This document shows positions 22,591-35,639 of a stretch of 64,000 nt of DNA, piece after piece (the first letter of the stretch is position 1; the number at the start of each line of letters is the position of its first letter). Under the pieces are notes generated by a model. The model did no database searches and had not been told where the DNA came from. It saw only the letters and a list, made by a program, of their open reading frames with translations. The position numbers were made by a program, and so were the translations under genes. Origin of the DNA: Carex sylvatica (taxonomy: Eukaryota > Streptophyta > Magnoliopsida > Poales > Cyperaceae); NCBI GenBank assembly GCA_964058845.1, contig CAXKVR010000190.1, forward strand, positions 124,001 to 188,000, written 5' to 3'.

Positions 22591-24117
22591 CACTCACAAT
22601 AGAATAATATATATCTCATGCAAATTTGTAAGAAGAAGACATGGGTGAAAGGCTAAACAAGCGAAGAATTAGATTCTAAAGGCATGATGAGACAAGAGAA
22701 GAAGACATACCTTATCCTTTGCAAGGAATAGATGTTTTGCCAAATAAAGCCAAAAATGTCACAAGCTGACAAGCTCCATTATCCAAAAGAAGCATACATA
22801 CAGCACCAAAGCTAGCATCTCCGCTAACGAAGACTACGTGGTATATATATATATATATATATAACTTGGAGAAAAGCTTTCAGAGAAAGGGAAAGGTAGT
22901 GTGTATTTAGAAGTAGGCATGAAGAAGAAGAAGGTACGATTTGTATATATTCTTTGTATAATAGAAACACAAACTTGATTTGAACTCTTTAAGGTGGAAG
23001 CGAACAGTAAGGAGTTACCTGATTTATTGCTTGAACAGTGAAAAAGGACAACATGCCATGTTCGTGAAAATACATATACAAATACAAAACAGAGAGAAAT
23101 AGGGTCTATTATCCTAGGTTTTGTGACTTTACGCATGAACAGGATATCTTTTGGAGAAACGTGATATCCTCTGTGCCTCTAATGTTGTTGGGGAATCTAA
23201 TCCCCACAGGCCCAAAATTGGAAAGAGAATTCTAGAAAGTATTCTTATTTTTTGTAGTCGCTCCTCGGATATAAATCTGCTACGATCCTAAGGGGATTGT
23301 AGGGTCCTACGATTCTAAATCCAACCTTCTCCAGCCTACTGATGTGATCAATCAGACGCATTGCATAGAATGAAACAAAAGACCAAAACTTGTAACAAAA
23401 AATTCTCTGATAAAATTACAAGACCCAACATGTGTAGAGCCACTGTTTTAGTGCAATTTTGTTTCATCTCAGTTAAGTTTAACAAGATGGTTCTAGCATT
23501 TAGTTAGCAGGAAAGCGCAAAAGAGGGCAGGTAAGAAAAAAGAAATGCACAAATTCTTCTCCATTTCCTCCCATTTGACGACACCCCTGTTTCTCCATTT
23601 CTACCCATCTGCTGTCAATTTATAGGCCTTACAAATCAGCCTGTGGAATTAACAGAACCAACTAACCAAGCGTTTTGGTTATCTGAAATAACCAGAGGTG
23701 CAATATATTCTTAATTAACAATGGAGTCTAAAATGAGATGAAAATCGAAGCCCTTTCTTCACAACCAAAACCACAATACAGATTTTTGAGTTTCTTACCA
23801 AGCACCCTCTATGATGTCACCTTGTTTAAGAAAAACAGGAAATGTTTTGACTAGGAAGAAAAATAACTATATATCCTAAGCACCCTCTCTAAAACCTAGG
23901 TGTCAGCCAATGCAACACACATTGCAAATCGGGAACTACTTACAAATATTTCATGTTGGTATTAATATATACACGGCAATACAAAATAACACATAGCAGC
24001 TGTGCATTGCTAACTTAGAAGGCCTATCCACTTATCCAGTACAACTCCTTTTCTTTTCTTTTCTTTTTTTCTTTTTCTTTTCTTGTTTGATACCAATTAG
24101 GGTTAAAAAAAGACAGT
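21254..24117. other. Intergenic, microsatellite-rich, no gene seen
   Basis: Contains TA tracts at about 21406-21450 and 22842-22862 and a GA tract at about 22556-22586. The 100-codon minus-strand frame at 22834-23136 is built partly on the TA tract and shows no domain. The last part is the 3' flank of the RING gene. Confidence 0.55.
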
Positions 24118-27100
24118 TTATACATCAAAGACAGGCATCCGTTCCTCAATTGGGACCCGGCATATGGGGCATTTCTTACACTTCTCAGCACATGACCTGT
24201 TAACAAATTTGAAAAGTGATTCTGGAGAAAATACTCTTTAGGTAACATTTAAACTACGAGAAATGGAAACCAAAAAGTTAGGGAAACAGATAATACTTGC
24301 AAAGAGTGCGGTGACGGCAAGGGATGAGCACCATGCATATCTCTCCTTCATAGCATATTCTGCATAATACCTTATCCTGATATAACCAAGATTATTAGAT
24401 ATTATAAGACCATGCACACAGAAAAATAAATAAATAAAATTCCATAGTGAAATTAGTAACCGTACATTTTGAAGCCTTTCATACTCTTGCTTAGTACATT
24501 TTGTAATTTCAGTTTGCTCTCCTAAAGCCGCTTGTAGCCTCCAAACCTAAAAGATCAACTTATCATTATGCTCTTTTTCTGATATTTAATAAAATTATAT
24601 TTCCATCACATAAAATGTAAGAAAAAATAATAAATTACCTCTTCGGCAAGATCCTTCTTAGGCATTTTCTTCACAATCTCAGGAGGATAGCCACAGAAAG
24701 TGTTATATCTTTTATTGAAATTCAAACCATCATTAATTTTCATTCAAAAGTATTTAGAATAATACAAAAAACTAAAGGGACTTCATAAATTACATCCGTA
24801 CCCAGATGACTCAGATTGAAATATGCGGGCTTGTTCCTCCTTGCTTCCTTCGTCAATTGACCACCATCCCAACAACCTGACGTATCCAGAGAACAGTAGA
24901 ACATGAATAATTGAACAAAATAGCACTTTGCAAATCAGAGATGGAGATCGACTTTCAAACTATGAGGGTCAATCATATAAAAAAAAAAATCCGTATCATG
25001 GCATTTTGCTGATTCCGGTTGGGTTTCATTTCTAGCCTACCCCAACTTGTTTGAGAATAAAAGCTTTGAAGAAGAAGAATCATGGCATTTTACTATAAAT
25101 TATATAGAAGATTATATATAAATAAAAAATAAATAAAATGGGGGTCAATGTAAATCCACCTCTGTTGCAAATGCTGCTAGTATTATTAGTGAAAAATAAA
25201 ATAAAAATAAAAAAGCAATGATGATATGTAAATTAGAAGGAAAAAGAAAATATACTTACACGAGCACTAACTATATATAAGGAAAAGATAAAAAACAGAA
25301 CATTACTGCTTTACCCTTTTCCCACTACATCTTCTCTTGGTGAATTGAGCCTAGACGTCTAACACATCCACAACATAAACACCCAGAGCATGAATTGACA
25401 AACTTATGACCGATTTAGACCATTGGATAAGACAAAACTATTTCTCCTCTAAATAATTCTCCTTCTATTTTTTTTCCTACCTAATAGTTGTATTACTTCT
25501 TTGAAAAGAAACTAATATAACAATAAAACAACAACAAAAACAACCAAGCCTTTAGGATACAAAAATCCAAATGTAAATACATTTATTTATCTGAGAAACT
25601 TTCTTTTTATATGTATACCTTGAACCATGATGAAGGAATGCAAAAAAATCCCGCACTTGACCTGAGAAAGCCATGTAGCTTGCACTGACAGGCTCACTTC
25701 TCAGTAGGAGAACAAGCTTCTCAACCAATCTAGAGCTAGCAGATAGTACAGCGGCTCCTTGCAACAGAAACAACGGCAAGAAGAGGACAAGCACTGGTAT
25801 ATGTCTAGCACTAGATGGTGTACCCTATAAATAGACAATGGAACAAATTCATATACTAGCCACTGAGCTATTACACTAACATTTCCTGATACATACTCAA
25901 CAAGTGCACACTGATGCTGGTCCTCGCCAAGGTTGAGTACCAACTAGTGCAGGTTTCATTCGGAGAATTCAATCAGAATAAATTGTTGTACCAAAATACC
26001 AATTAACCAAGACTTGCTACGGCTACAACACAGCCATACAGTGCCACGACATATGATATTGCTCTGACTCAGCCAAACAGTCCAATATAAACACAAAATG
26101 AGAAAGAAACAAACAGAAAAACAGAAGACACAAGTACAGGTCAAGTACCAACTATCAGACCTATCATGTACTGTAGCCCTAGTTCTACACTTATCATCAG
26201 AACCTAGAGCCCCAGTTCCAAAATCCAGCTATAAAACCAAAATCACAACAGGCAAAACTGGTACAGTACCAAATCCTACCTCTAGCTTCATGCAGAGTAA
26301 AATTTGAAATGCGACAAGAGGAATTTTCATGATGTGGCCGCCGATGTCTTGGAGCCCACAAAGAATGCTGGGCTCCTGCTCCTCGAGAGAAGGAAGAACA
26401 AAGCCACTTTCCCAGTCCATATACCGAATTACACTAGAAGAAGTGCATGGGTCTTCTAAACCGGGCCCCACCTTGTGAATCATTGGGTTTGACCACTTAG
26501 TGCATACCAGAAAGGCAAAGCACTCAGCAATTCTGCACATTGTATGAAGGAAGACAGATGTTAAAAGCACGATAAATGGGGTTTATTAATGGTTTGATTT
26601 TTCTCTTCGTAAATTTATAATTACCCAAAATTTATGAATAGGTCCCACCAACCGAGAGCGCCTACATCGCCTGAAAGGTGTATAACTTCGTTGTTAATAC
26701 ATTGGAAAAAGAAATTTGTGGCGACAACTTTGTACATATGCCAGGTTACACCTTCACATTTACATCATATATAATCATTGTTTTTCTGGCCACCTCAGCC
26801 CACCAAATCATTATTAAACAAACAAGGGACTATGCTTACTGGTAAATCCCCACTTCTACCAACTAAGGAATAGTAAAAGATTTTCAAACCATCACAAGTC
26901 AGGAATGCTATCAGGATAAAAGAAAATGAAAAAAAAGAATTAGACAAGTTTGGATATACCACATAGCTTCAGAAGAGTAAAGGTCGTTGCAGCAATTAGG
27001 AATACCATGGATATGGCAACCCAGAAGTGCTAGACAAACAAAGAGAGTAAACCTTTCAAATGCTGAAAAAAATTAATAAATTAAAACAGTGTTGTCTGCA

Positions 27101-29253
27101 AAGCTGCACCGATATTTTGCAGCTTTTGCAGATAACACCTACCAATGTTCATTTTTGCAACTGCTGACACCCAATTTTGGGAGACATTTCCAAATAGCGC
27201 TAATTTCGGATTATTGTGTGGGAAAAGGTACATTCCACCAAAAGTGTGAGAAGAGGATTGTTTGGTTCTAAGTTCATATAGCAGTCATGAAGAAATTTGG
27301 TAAAAGGATGAGAAGGTCAAAAAGGGAATTTAGTCATTTTGTATCAACTCAGCTTCGGTTATCATGGTTCGGGTGTATGTTGCAACCATGAGGAATGTGA
27401 GATGTACTAACAAAATAGAAGAGTTTCAGATAAAAAACGTTAAATTAAAGTTTAGACATACCGGTAAAGTCTCCCAAATAGCTTCATCACTCATGGTTTC
27501 TTCATCTCCTGGCATCAGAGCTCTACACATTCTGAATAAAATAAAATTTCAATCAATTCCAGAACTTGATTAGCAAACTCATGAAGTTAATTATATGCAA
27601 CATCTTTTGGGGAATTCTACAAAGCTTTCCATTTAACTTATATAAAAACAGATGGATCCAGGCGAGGTTTATATAAGATTTTTACAATTTCCTTTACTTT
27701 TCCAAGAAACTAGTTTTACGAATTGCAAGTAGTTAAAATTTTAAGTTATGTCAATATACCAAAATAAATACCAAATTCCGATATAATCATAAAAGAGGCT
27801 TTAAAAGCAGGATAATAAATTGTCATAATATCAGTAATACCTGAAATTGTCAATAAGGATAATTACTTCAAAGGCGAGTAGAGGTAGGAAAACAATCTTC
27901 AAGTTAACTGCTGGAATACCATAATCTACGAGCATAATAATGATTAAAAGGAAATTGCTGAGAACTACAACAACAGCAAGTATGTTACTGTAACTAAAGA
28001 CGATGATCCCAAAATTCATACTAGCATACCACTAAGTGTCTGAAGATATACACAGAGAAGAAGCTCAAAGGAAATTAGAAGAGGAACAGCAACAAGAGCA
28101 TGACACGGAGCCCACTAAGCAATACAAAAAATAATTAGCACCACTATGCCTGTATGCAAAGGAAAATGAAGTATACATATTAAGTAACAATAATAGAGTA
28201 ATACATGACGGCCATGGGGCAAAGCTGGAGCTGGCAAGGAAAACCTTCCTCTGGCAATCACCGAATGGAAAAGCCACAATGGTATAAAAATTTCCCTGAA
28301 ATTCAACCACGGATTTCAATTTCAATATTCAAAACTTCAGTTTCTAACAAATCAAGTTATAATTATGCTAGTTATAGCAAAAATGAAAAGAAAAGGACGA
28401 AATAAACATAGAAACTTCAATGTTGAGGCCCATAGCCTTATATTATGTGATTCGTAGTTTAATTTAAGAAACAGCTTCCTGCCTTTCTAATCATGAGGGG
28501 AAAAAATGTTATTTGCAATTAGCCATTTTAAGGAATTAAAATCCTGCCTTTTTGATTGGCAAATATTGTAGCTGTCATCTAACCTCGAAAAAATAAAAAT
28601 AAAAAAGAGGTTCTAATTTCAAAATATGATAGTACCCTTATTCTGAGGAGAGATAGGAAACTTCGACTAAAGCACTTACCCCGAGTTAGCTCAAAATCAA
28701 CAAGAGAATGCCAAATTCCTGAATCCTATTAATCTCACCAACAATTAACCAACAAATTGTCTGAATTGCTAAATTAATGAGACCTAAAGTTTCATCAACA
28801 TTTCCTCCTACTCCTCTAACAGTACAAGCAAATGTTCCAGTCGACAACGAATCACTTATACAAAATTACCAGCAAGTTCTCTCAGTTAAGCCAACACGCA
28901 AAATCAGCTCTTATACGAAGATCTAAGCATATCCCTCTTTAAAAAGCTGAATAAATTATCAACAGTGTGTATACTAAACTACATTGGCAAGCATACGATT
29001 TGACAATTAACCAAACAGAAGTCAAATCCATCAATAAATCAAACTAATTCTATGGTACACAAAAACCCAGCTGAGCTCCAATTACAGAAAGAGGATTATA
29101 AATAGAGGGAAAAGAAAAAAGGATATTGAGGGCGTACCACCAAGATAGAGAGATTCTTCGATCGATTTTGAGGGCAAGAACAACAGTAAAACAAAAGAGG
29201 AACAGGTGAGCGGCGGCCCCTTGCGCCGTCTTCCCAACTCCTGTCCACGTCAT
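24118..29253 (-). CDS. RING-finger multi-pass membrane protein, TMEM185-like family
   Basis: Fourteen exons: 29253-29138, 28295-28205, 28114-28030, 27910-27841, 27531-27462, 27029-26960, 26670-26625, 26532-26280, 25824-25619, 24876-24802, 24708-24639, 24546-24466, 24376-24297 and 24196-24118. All introns are GT-AG and all phases close, giving 463 aa, the usual length of the plant 'transmembrane Fragile-X-F-associated' proteins. Hydrophobic segments lie near residues 15-31, 42-53, 75-95, 104-118, 148-166, 245-265 and 276-295; the family block NFGIAECFAFLVCTKW spans about 181-196. The C-terminus has a C3HC4 RING: C416, C419, C431, H433, C437, C440, C447, C450. Such proteins are predicted membrane-bound E3 ubiquitin ligases; substrates are unknown to me. 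The start at 29253 (MTWTGVGK) fits the family N-terminus; an in-frame ATG seven codons upstream (29274) is possible. No break is seen. Confidence 0.93.
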
Positions 29254-29550
29254 CGGCCGTCGCCTCTGGTGCATGATCTCTACTTTGTTCTTCTAGTGAT
29301 TCCCCTGTTGCAGTTCTATTCGAATTATTATTCTTTCTACTTTACGCTTCTTTTCAGCCTAGCTGTTTTGAATTTCGGGTAAAGAACAGAATGGAATTCG
29401 ACAAAAGGGGTATTAATTAAGCATTAAAACCCTGTCTACCCGTAGTTTTGCTCGAGTGGTTTTATCCCTCTTGACAAAATCTCCTTTCTTTTCTCTATCT
29501 TGATTGTAGCTCTCTTGGGTTTTCGTTTGGGTTTGATAGGTGTTGAGCAC
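29254..29550. other. 5' flank of the RING gene
   Basis: Probable promoter and leader of the minus-strand RING gene; no clear TATA box. The first MITE begins at 29551, about 300 bp upstream of the start codon. Confidence 0.4.
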
Positions 29551-29762
29551 GAGATAGGAGTAGGTCCGATGGGCATTGGACCTACTTTTAGGTTCAATTA
29601 GTTCTATCACCGTACAACTAGTATTAAAATCTGTGTGCACGAAAATTAATAAAAACTCAGACGGATTTTAATAGGAGCACACAAATCTTGATGCAATTTT
29701 GATGGCCAGATCACCCATCGAACCAAAGTAGGTCCAATGGACATCGAACCTACTCTGAAGTG
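29551..29762. mobile_element. AGTAGGTCC MITE, copy 1
   Basis: About 212 bp flanked by a perfect 9-bp direct repeat GTTGAGCAC (29542-29550 and 29763-29771). Inverted ends share GAGTAGGTCCGATG/GAGTAGGTTCGATG, and a CATTGGACCTAC block repeats inward. A 9-bp duplication is the Mutator-like signature. No coding capacity. Confidence 0.85.
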
Positions 29763-30316
29763 GTTGAGCACAGCACAGGCTTTGTGCGGGCATAGCAAGT
29801 CGCTTTCCCTCTCTAGATTAAATGTTTGATTTTCCGGTTCTTCCTTTAATATTATACAAAGTTTTAAAATGTGATTTTGTTAATACATGAAAAAAATAAC
29901 TGTATATCATATAAGTGGTATGCAGATGCATACATATTTTAAAATACAAATTTACGTATATATTCATATAATTAAATTTATTTTTACATAACTAACATGG
30001 TATGCAGATGCATATACATATTTTAAAATAAAAATTTACGTATATATTTATATAGTTAAATTTATTTTCACATAACTAACATGAAGTGTGCCTTATTGTA
30101 TATAAAAAATACAATAATTTGAGATGGAATAGTAAAACTCTGCATAATGCATATGAACATTTAATTACATGCGCTGCATATTACGTTTTTAATCCGCATA
30201 TTCAAAACTGCATGGGAGGGACTGCATGGCATTTTGAGCACAGCTGCCAACTGCATAAGCATATGCGGCCTCATATGCAGTCCATGCGATCGCATTTTAA
30301 AATACTGATATTATAT
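29763..30316. other. Intergenic, no gene seen
   Basis: Contains a short tandem-like repetition of TGGTATGCAGATGCATA with ACATATTTTAAAATA (about 29917-30080). Nothing else recognised. Confidence 0.5.
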
Positions 30317-30694
30317 GAAAAGTGATCATCTTACATTTTTTTTTATAACATCAAATTACATTCTATATTTTTCAATGTTTTCAAAATCTAAACAGTCAAT
30401 CCAAACCGTTCAACATGATGATATATTAAAATGTACTTGCAAATCAAATTTTACATTTTTTTTTAATTTGTTCACTATTTATCAATTATTTTACAAAATC
30501 GTTGTTTTTAGACCATTGAATTTTTGTAACCATCTTAATAAATAGTAAAAAAATTCAAAAAGAAATATAAAATTTGATCTACAAGCATATTTTATATATT
30601 TATCATGTCGAACGGTTTGGATCAACTATTTAAACTTTGAAAATATAAGGTGCAATCCGGTGTCACCAAAAAAGAGTATAAGTGGATCCCCCTC
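30317..30694. mobile_element. Palindromic MITE related to the 15-kb elements
   Basis: About 378 bp with a perfect 9-bp direct repeat ATATTATAT at 30308-30316 and 30695-30703. The arms are diverged inverted copies. In the same order as the 15055 element they carry CAAACCGTTC, an ATATTAAAATGTACTTGCAAA-type block, TTTTACATTTTTT and ACTATTTAT. It is therefore an older relative with a readable target duplication. Confidence 0.8.
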
Positions 30695-33600
30695 ATATTA
30701 TATATACTAGAGGGAAGAAAAATTTATACTCTTATAAATAAAAAAATTTAACAGTTTTTTTATTATTTTTTTGAAAGAAGGATAGAGAACTTTTTTATTA
30801 TTATTTTGTACTGTTTAATGTTAATCTAAACCCGTATATTATATCAAGCGAATGCTGAAGATTTAATTTATTTTTAATCAAAAATATCGACAGCATAAAT
30901 TATACAATTTTTATACAAAAAAAACTATAGCAAAATGATAAATTATAAATACAAAAGGTTATAGAATTTTATCCTAATAAAAAATGTCTACTATTTGTAT
31001 AATGCCTATTATTTAAAAAGTGATAGATTATAAATAGAAAAAGGTTAAAAACGCCTACTATTTATATAATGAGGTTGACACATTTGCTCCTACTGTGCAG
31101 GATATTTTTAACCTATATTGGGTTGAGAATAGATTATTTTTAGAGTTAAGCTATTCAGAATAGCTTATTCTGTGTTTGATTGATTGAAATAGTTAAAATA
31201 GAGAATTCAAAAAATTTATCTTATTTGAATATGTTATTTCTGATTTTTTTTTTAAATTTAACTATTTTAATAAGACAAACGATAGTTATTTTAACTATTT
31301 CGAATTAAACTATTCTTGCACATATCTATCTTGATATTTCTACTAAATACGGAGACTATTAGTCAAGTACTAAGATATTCTTTTTTATGTTTCGAATTTC
31401 TTTTAAATTATGTCTAAATCAGATAAAGCTTTTCTCCACGAATACAATAATAAATAGAGTTTTTCTATATCGTATTTATTCTTGCACTATCTTTTTAAAT
31501 AATTCAAATGCACACTTAAGAAATATTTCTAGATGCGCAATATAATATCTTGCACCGCAGGGACGGCATATATTAATGACTTAGATGTTGGTCGGCTAAG
31601 ATCTAACGAACGAGCGAAAGTCTCAATAAAATGTGATATGGGTAGCAGGAGTATGAGCACTGTGGAGAGAAAATAATATAAAATTGTTCTCAAATAAACA
31701 AAAACCAATGCACCATCTGATAAATGACACAGCACTAGAAATTGAGAGATAGAGAATAGAGTATATGATATCTTAGCGGGTTGGAACTTATTTGGTCATG
31801 TTTGACTAAATACTTCATAATACAGGTGCTCTAATGTATAAGTACCGTGAGAGGCTGTTGGATTTCGTAAAACTTTGTAAATAACTTTTTTTTATAAATA
31901 TATTTGTTGTTGGCAATTACCGTTAACTATAAAAAAAAAATACTTCTAGATTATTACTATTAATATTACAGCATGTTTTGTTGTTAGGGGATTGTGTGGA
32001 ATAAGATTTTATGAATACTAGAATTCACATATATATTGATGGGAACTTATATCCTTAGGTATTTAGGTATGCCTTAGAATGATCATGAGAATATGTTGAA
32101 ATGAATATTCAGTTGTGTTGCGAGAATAGTTGCATGAAATTTTAATTTGAGAAAAATATCATGAATAAAAATATGTTCTCCCCTTTTTAAAATTACTTCT
32201 TGACTTGAAAAGGATCTTGATAACAATAAAAAAAAGTTAAGGAATATATATAATGTATATAAAATTTCGTTTCAAGATTTGTATATACATCACATTGAGC
32301 GGTCAAGATTAGCCGATACAGAAACTCGTACAACATTCAGTAAAAAAAAAAAATGAAAAGTTCTACACGACACTTATATTCGAATTATTTGTTTTATTTG
32401 ATTTGTTAGAAGAAGAAAAAAGGACTAATTGAATTACTTCTTTTTGTATAAAGAGAGAATTAGAGGCATCTCGTATAATTAACTTCAACCTTGAGGGGTT
32501 AGAAGGTAATTTTGCTCTGTTCGTTACGTCGTTATCGGCAAATTATAATTCGGAATCGCTTTCGGCTTGGCTTTCACGCCAAAAAAACATATAGGAACTT
32601 TTGGTTGGACGTGGCGTTTGTTCGAAACTATGAACGAATTTCACTTGTAATGCTAATGACTAATGAGTAATGAGCAATGGAATGTTGGAATATAAACTAT
32701 AAATTCATTGGTTACCAAAAGAAAGCAATTAATACGCTCAAATATCAGGAATATGGAATGATATAAATTTATAACACGGTGAATAATAATAATTATGTTA
32801 GATTATTGTTTACAGTAAATTCAGTAAAATAATTATAATAGACTAACAATTATAAGGTTGTTATTCAGACTTCGCTTCGAAAAATAAATATTTATTAGCA
32901 TCATTGAATTTTAAAAATGATGAATTTGTCGTAATAATAATAATCTTGCATTTAGAAAAATATTGGGACAGTTAAATATCTCTGTAAAGTATTGAAAACT
33001 AGTAAAATAAATAAAAAATAGGTGCACAAAACTTTTTACATAGAAACACATATTCTATTTAAATGAGGAGAAACAAGGTAAAATATGAGTCATTAAATCA
33101 AAATAACATAGTAATACACATAAAAGTATTATCATTCATATTATCTCCTATATGAAAAGTGTTAGAATCTCTATCAATGTAATTGATTAACAATTACAAA
33201 ACAGTTGTCAAATTGAAAGTAGTCACTAATTACAAAATAAATGCAATTATAAAAGAGTAGTAATTTGATCACTTTATAGAGAATAGTAACTACCAATTTT
33301 CTCATATGAAAGTGCTTTTGAAAGCTTTCAAAATTTAAAAAGGCTCAATATTTTTAAAAATAGAAATGAAACTGCCAATAAGAATTTTGAAATTGCATTT
33401 ACAAGCCATTAAAGATGCTCTAACCTCGGTATTGAACAAAATATACTTTGGTAGTACTTCTAAATTTTTTTTTTTATTATTGCATCATTTTATATTACTA
33501 GCGTTATAACCACAAAAATCTCAACCGGAATTATTTTCGATAGCCAATAATTAATGCAATTAAGCAACTAATTGACTGTTGTGGAGCCTTGTTGTCCTCG

Positions 33601-34044
33601 TCTGTGGAAAATCACCACTTATTTTACAAAATTATTGGATGCAATCAGCAATTCTAATTATTATTATTAAATCTCGACTCCAATTACCCAGCAATGGTTG
33701 CGTTTGAAAATGGGATGCTCGGCAGAGAAAGTCTAACGATATTTGTACCCAAGATGTACCCGGGTTTTTATTTGTACGTAGAGGATCTTCTGTAATTTAT
33801 TTCTCTGTGTGTGTGTGTGTTTCCTTAGAACTTAGAAGGTCCTTAAATCTATTTTTTAAGAACAAAATGGTCGACAATGATAGCAAAATTATAAGGTCAA
33901 TTTATTCAAAACTCAAGCAGTATTGTGTAAAAAGAAATGTAGGTCTTACTAAATCTTATTACACTCATGCAAACCAAATGAAACAAAAAATAATAATAAT
34001 AAGGTGCACGCTACCTATTTGAATGAGTTCCATACCAAATCAAC
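30695..34044. other. Intergenic, no gene; one AATAGC-rich inverted segment
   Basis: About 31120-31330 has inverted AATAGC/GCTATT and AACTATTT blocks like those near 35905 and 57690, perhaps another small palindromic element. The remainder is AT-rich with no domain-bearing frame. Confidence 0.45.
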
Positions 34045-34253
34045 GAGATAGAGTAGGTCTGATGCCATTGGACCTACTTTTAGGTTCGATGGGCTTTATC
34101 ATCGTACGATCAACATTAAGATCTGTGTGCACATAAATTGATAAAAACTCATATGGATTTTAATAAGAGTACACGAATCTTGATGCAATTGGATGGTCAC
34201 AACACCCATCGAACCAAAGTAGGTCCAATGGGCATCGGACCTACTCCGACTAT
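34045..34253. mobile_element. AGTAGGTCC MITE, copy 2
   Basis: About 209 bp, with a perfect 9-bp direct repeat CAAATCAAC (34036-34044 and 34254-34262). The sequence follows copy 1 (29551-29762) block for block, including ATCTGTGTGCAC and AATCTTGATGCAATT. Confidence 0.88.
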
Positions 34254-34751
34254 CAAATCAACCCCCCAAAATCCTGGACAGGGACAATTAAATATGTCCT
34301 ATCTGTCCCTTTTTTGTTTTGGTTTTTTGTGTGTTTGCTATAAATTTTATTACAAATATATATTAAATTAAATTAAATTAAAATAAAATAATACAATAGT
34401 ATAAAGTATCCGAGCTAGCATAAGAAGATTTAAAATGCGACTCTGTATTCTGATGTTCATGAAAATTCGGATGAAGTTAGCTCAAGTTATATCTGGATTT
34501 CTCCGTTTGTAGGTGTGACAAAAGGAGATAATAATGATTGCAGAATAATTAATTAACAATATATTTTTTTGTGGGGAAATAAAAAATTTCATACAATTCA
34601 GACAAAGCAAAATGAAAGTAGTATGTTTTGTGTATGGTATGTATGTTCGAACATGTTGAAACAAGTATCAAACCAAATTGAAATTTACAGCAAGTAAAGA
34701 ATGAAATTTGATTTGATTTAAAATTTTCTGTCAAACTCGTATACTCTAAAT

Positions 34752-35306
34752 TAGGGGTGTCAATGGGTACGGTACTGGTCGGGTGAAGGTATTTTCATAC
34801 CTATACCCATTAAAATTGACTTCATCCATACCCATTAAAAATTGACTTTATCCTATCCTGCCCTTACCCGTTAATATTATAGGGTAACGAAACGGTAGCA
34901 AATAATAACGGATATTGCTAATATAATAATTAGTTTTATTATATTTTACAGATTAAACATTTAAAACTTATTAATTCACATATATGTAATTGCATTTTTA
35001 ATAAAAAAAAAAATATATGCAATCATTTTCAACAAAATTATTTTTTATAAAATTGAATTGAATATATATATTTAGGTGGGTCGAAAATTGAATTGAATAT
35101 ATGTATTTAGATTTTATAATTATCCTATAGGGTAATGGGTACGAAATAGTTATTACCCATATCCTTACCTATTTGGTTAATGGAAAAAAAATCTTACCCA
35201 TACCCATATCCGATAAACTAACGAAAAAAAAATCTTACCTATATCCGCTTTATCGAATACGAAACGGATCGAATAAACGGCTAAAAAGGTACCATTGACA
35301 CCCCTA
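34752..35306. mobile_element. Probable hAT element with TAGGGGTGTCAATGG ends
   Basis: The left end TAGGGGTGTCAATGGGTAC and the reverse complement of the right end, TAGGGGTGTCAATGGTACC, match closely. The interior repeats TACCCAT/ATGGGTA motifs in both orientations. The flanks share CTCTAA but give no clean 8-bp repeat, so the target duplication is unproven. Confidence 0.65.
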
Positions 35307-35639
35307 AGTCTCTAATCTCCTTTTATTCTAACCAAATAAATATAAACTATTATGCAAAAGATGGAAGGTGGAAAATGCTCTTTACAATAGGTCTATTTAA
35401 TTGTTTCCATTATTGAAGTTTCTGATAATTGGGGTAAAAAGAGCCCCCACCAGACTACCACTCTGTCTCTCATATTTGAACCGGTTTTGGATTGGACTAA
35501 TATAAAAGACAAATTCAGAGGATTTTTTTTTTTTTTTAAATCTCTATTAAAAAAAATTAATAACAAAAGGAGATGAGGGTTTTTTTTAGTAAACAACGAA
35601 GGTGAACGAGATGAGGTTTTTACATAAAGCATCAATACT

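Noticed and set aside
22834..23136. A 100-codon minus-strand frame
   Set aside because: Runs through a TA microsatellite and a GAAGAAGAAG stretch; no recognisable domain or splice context.
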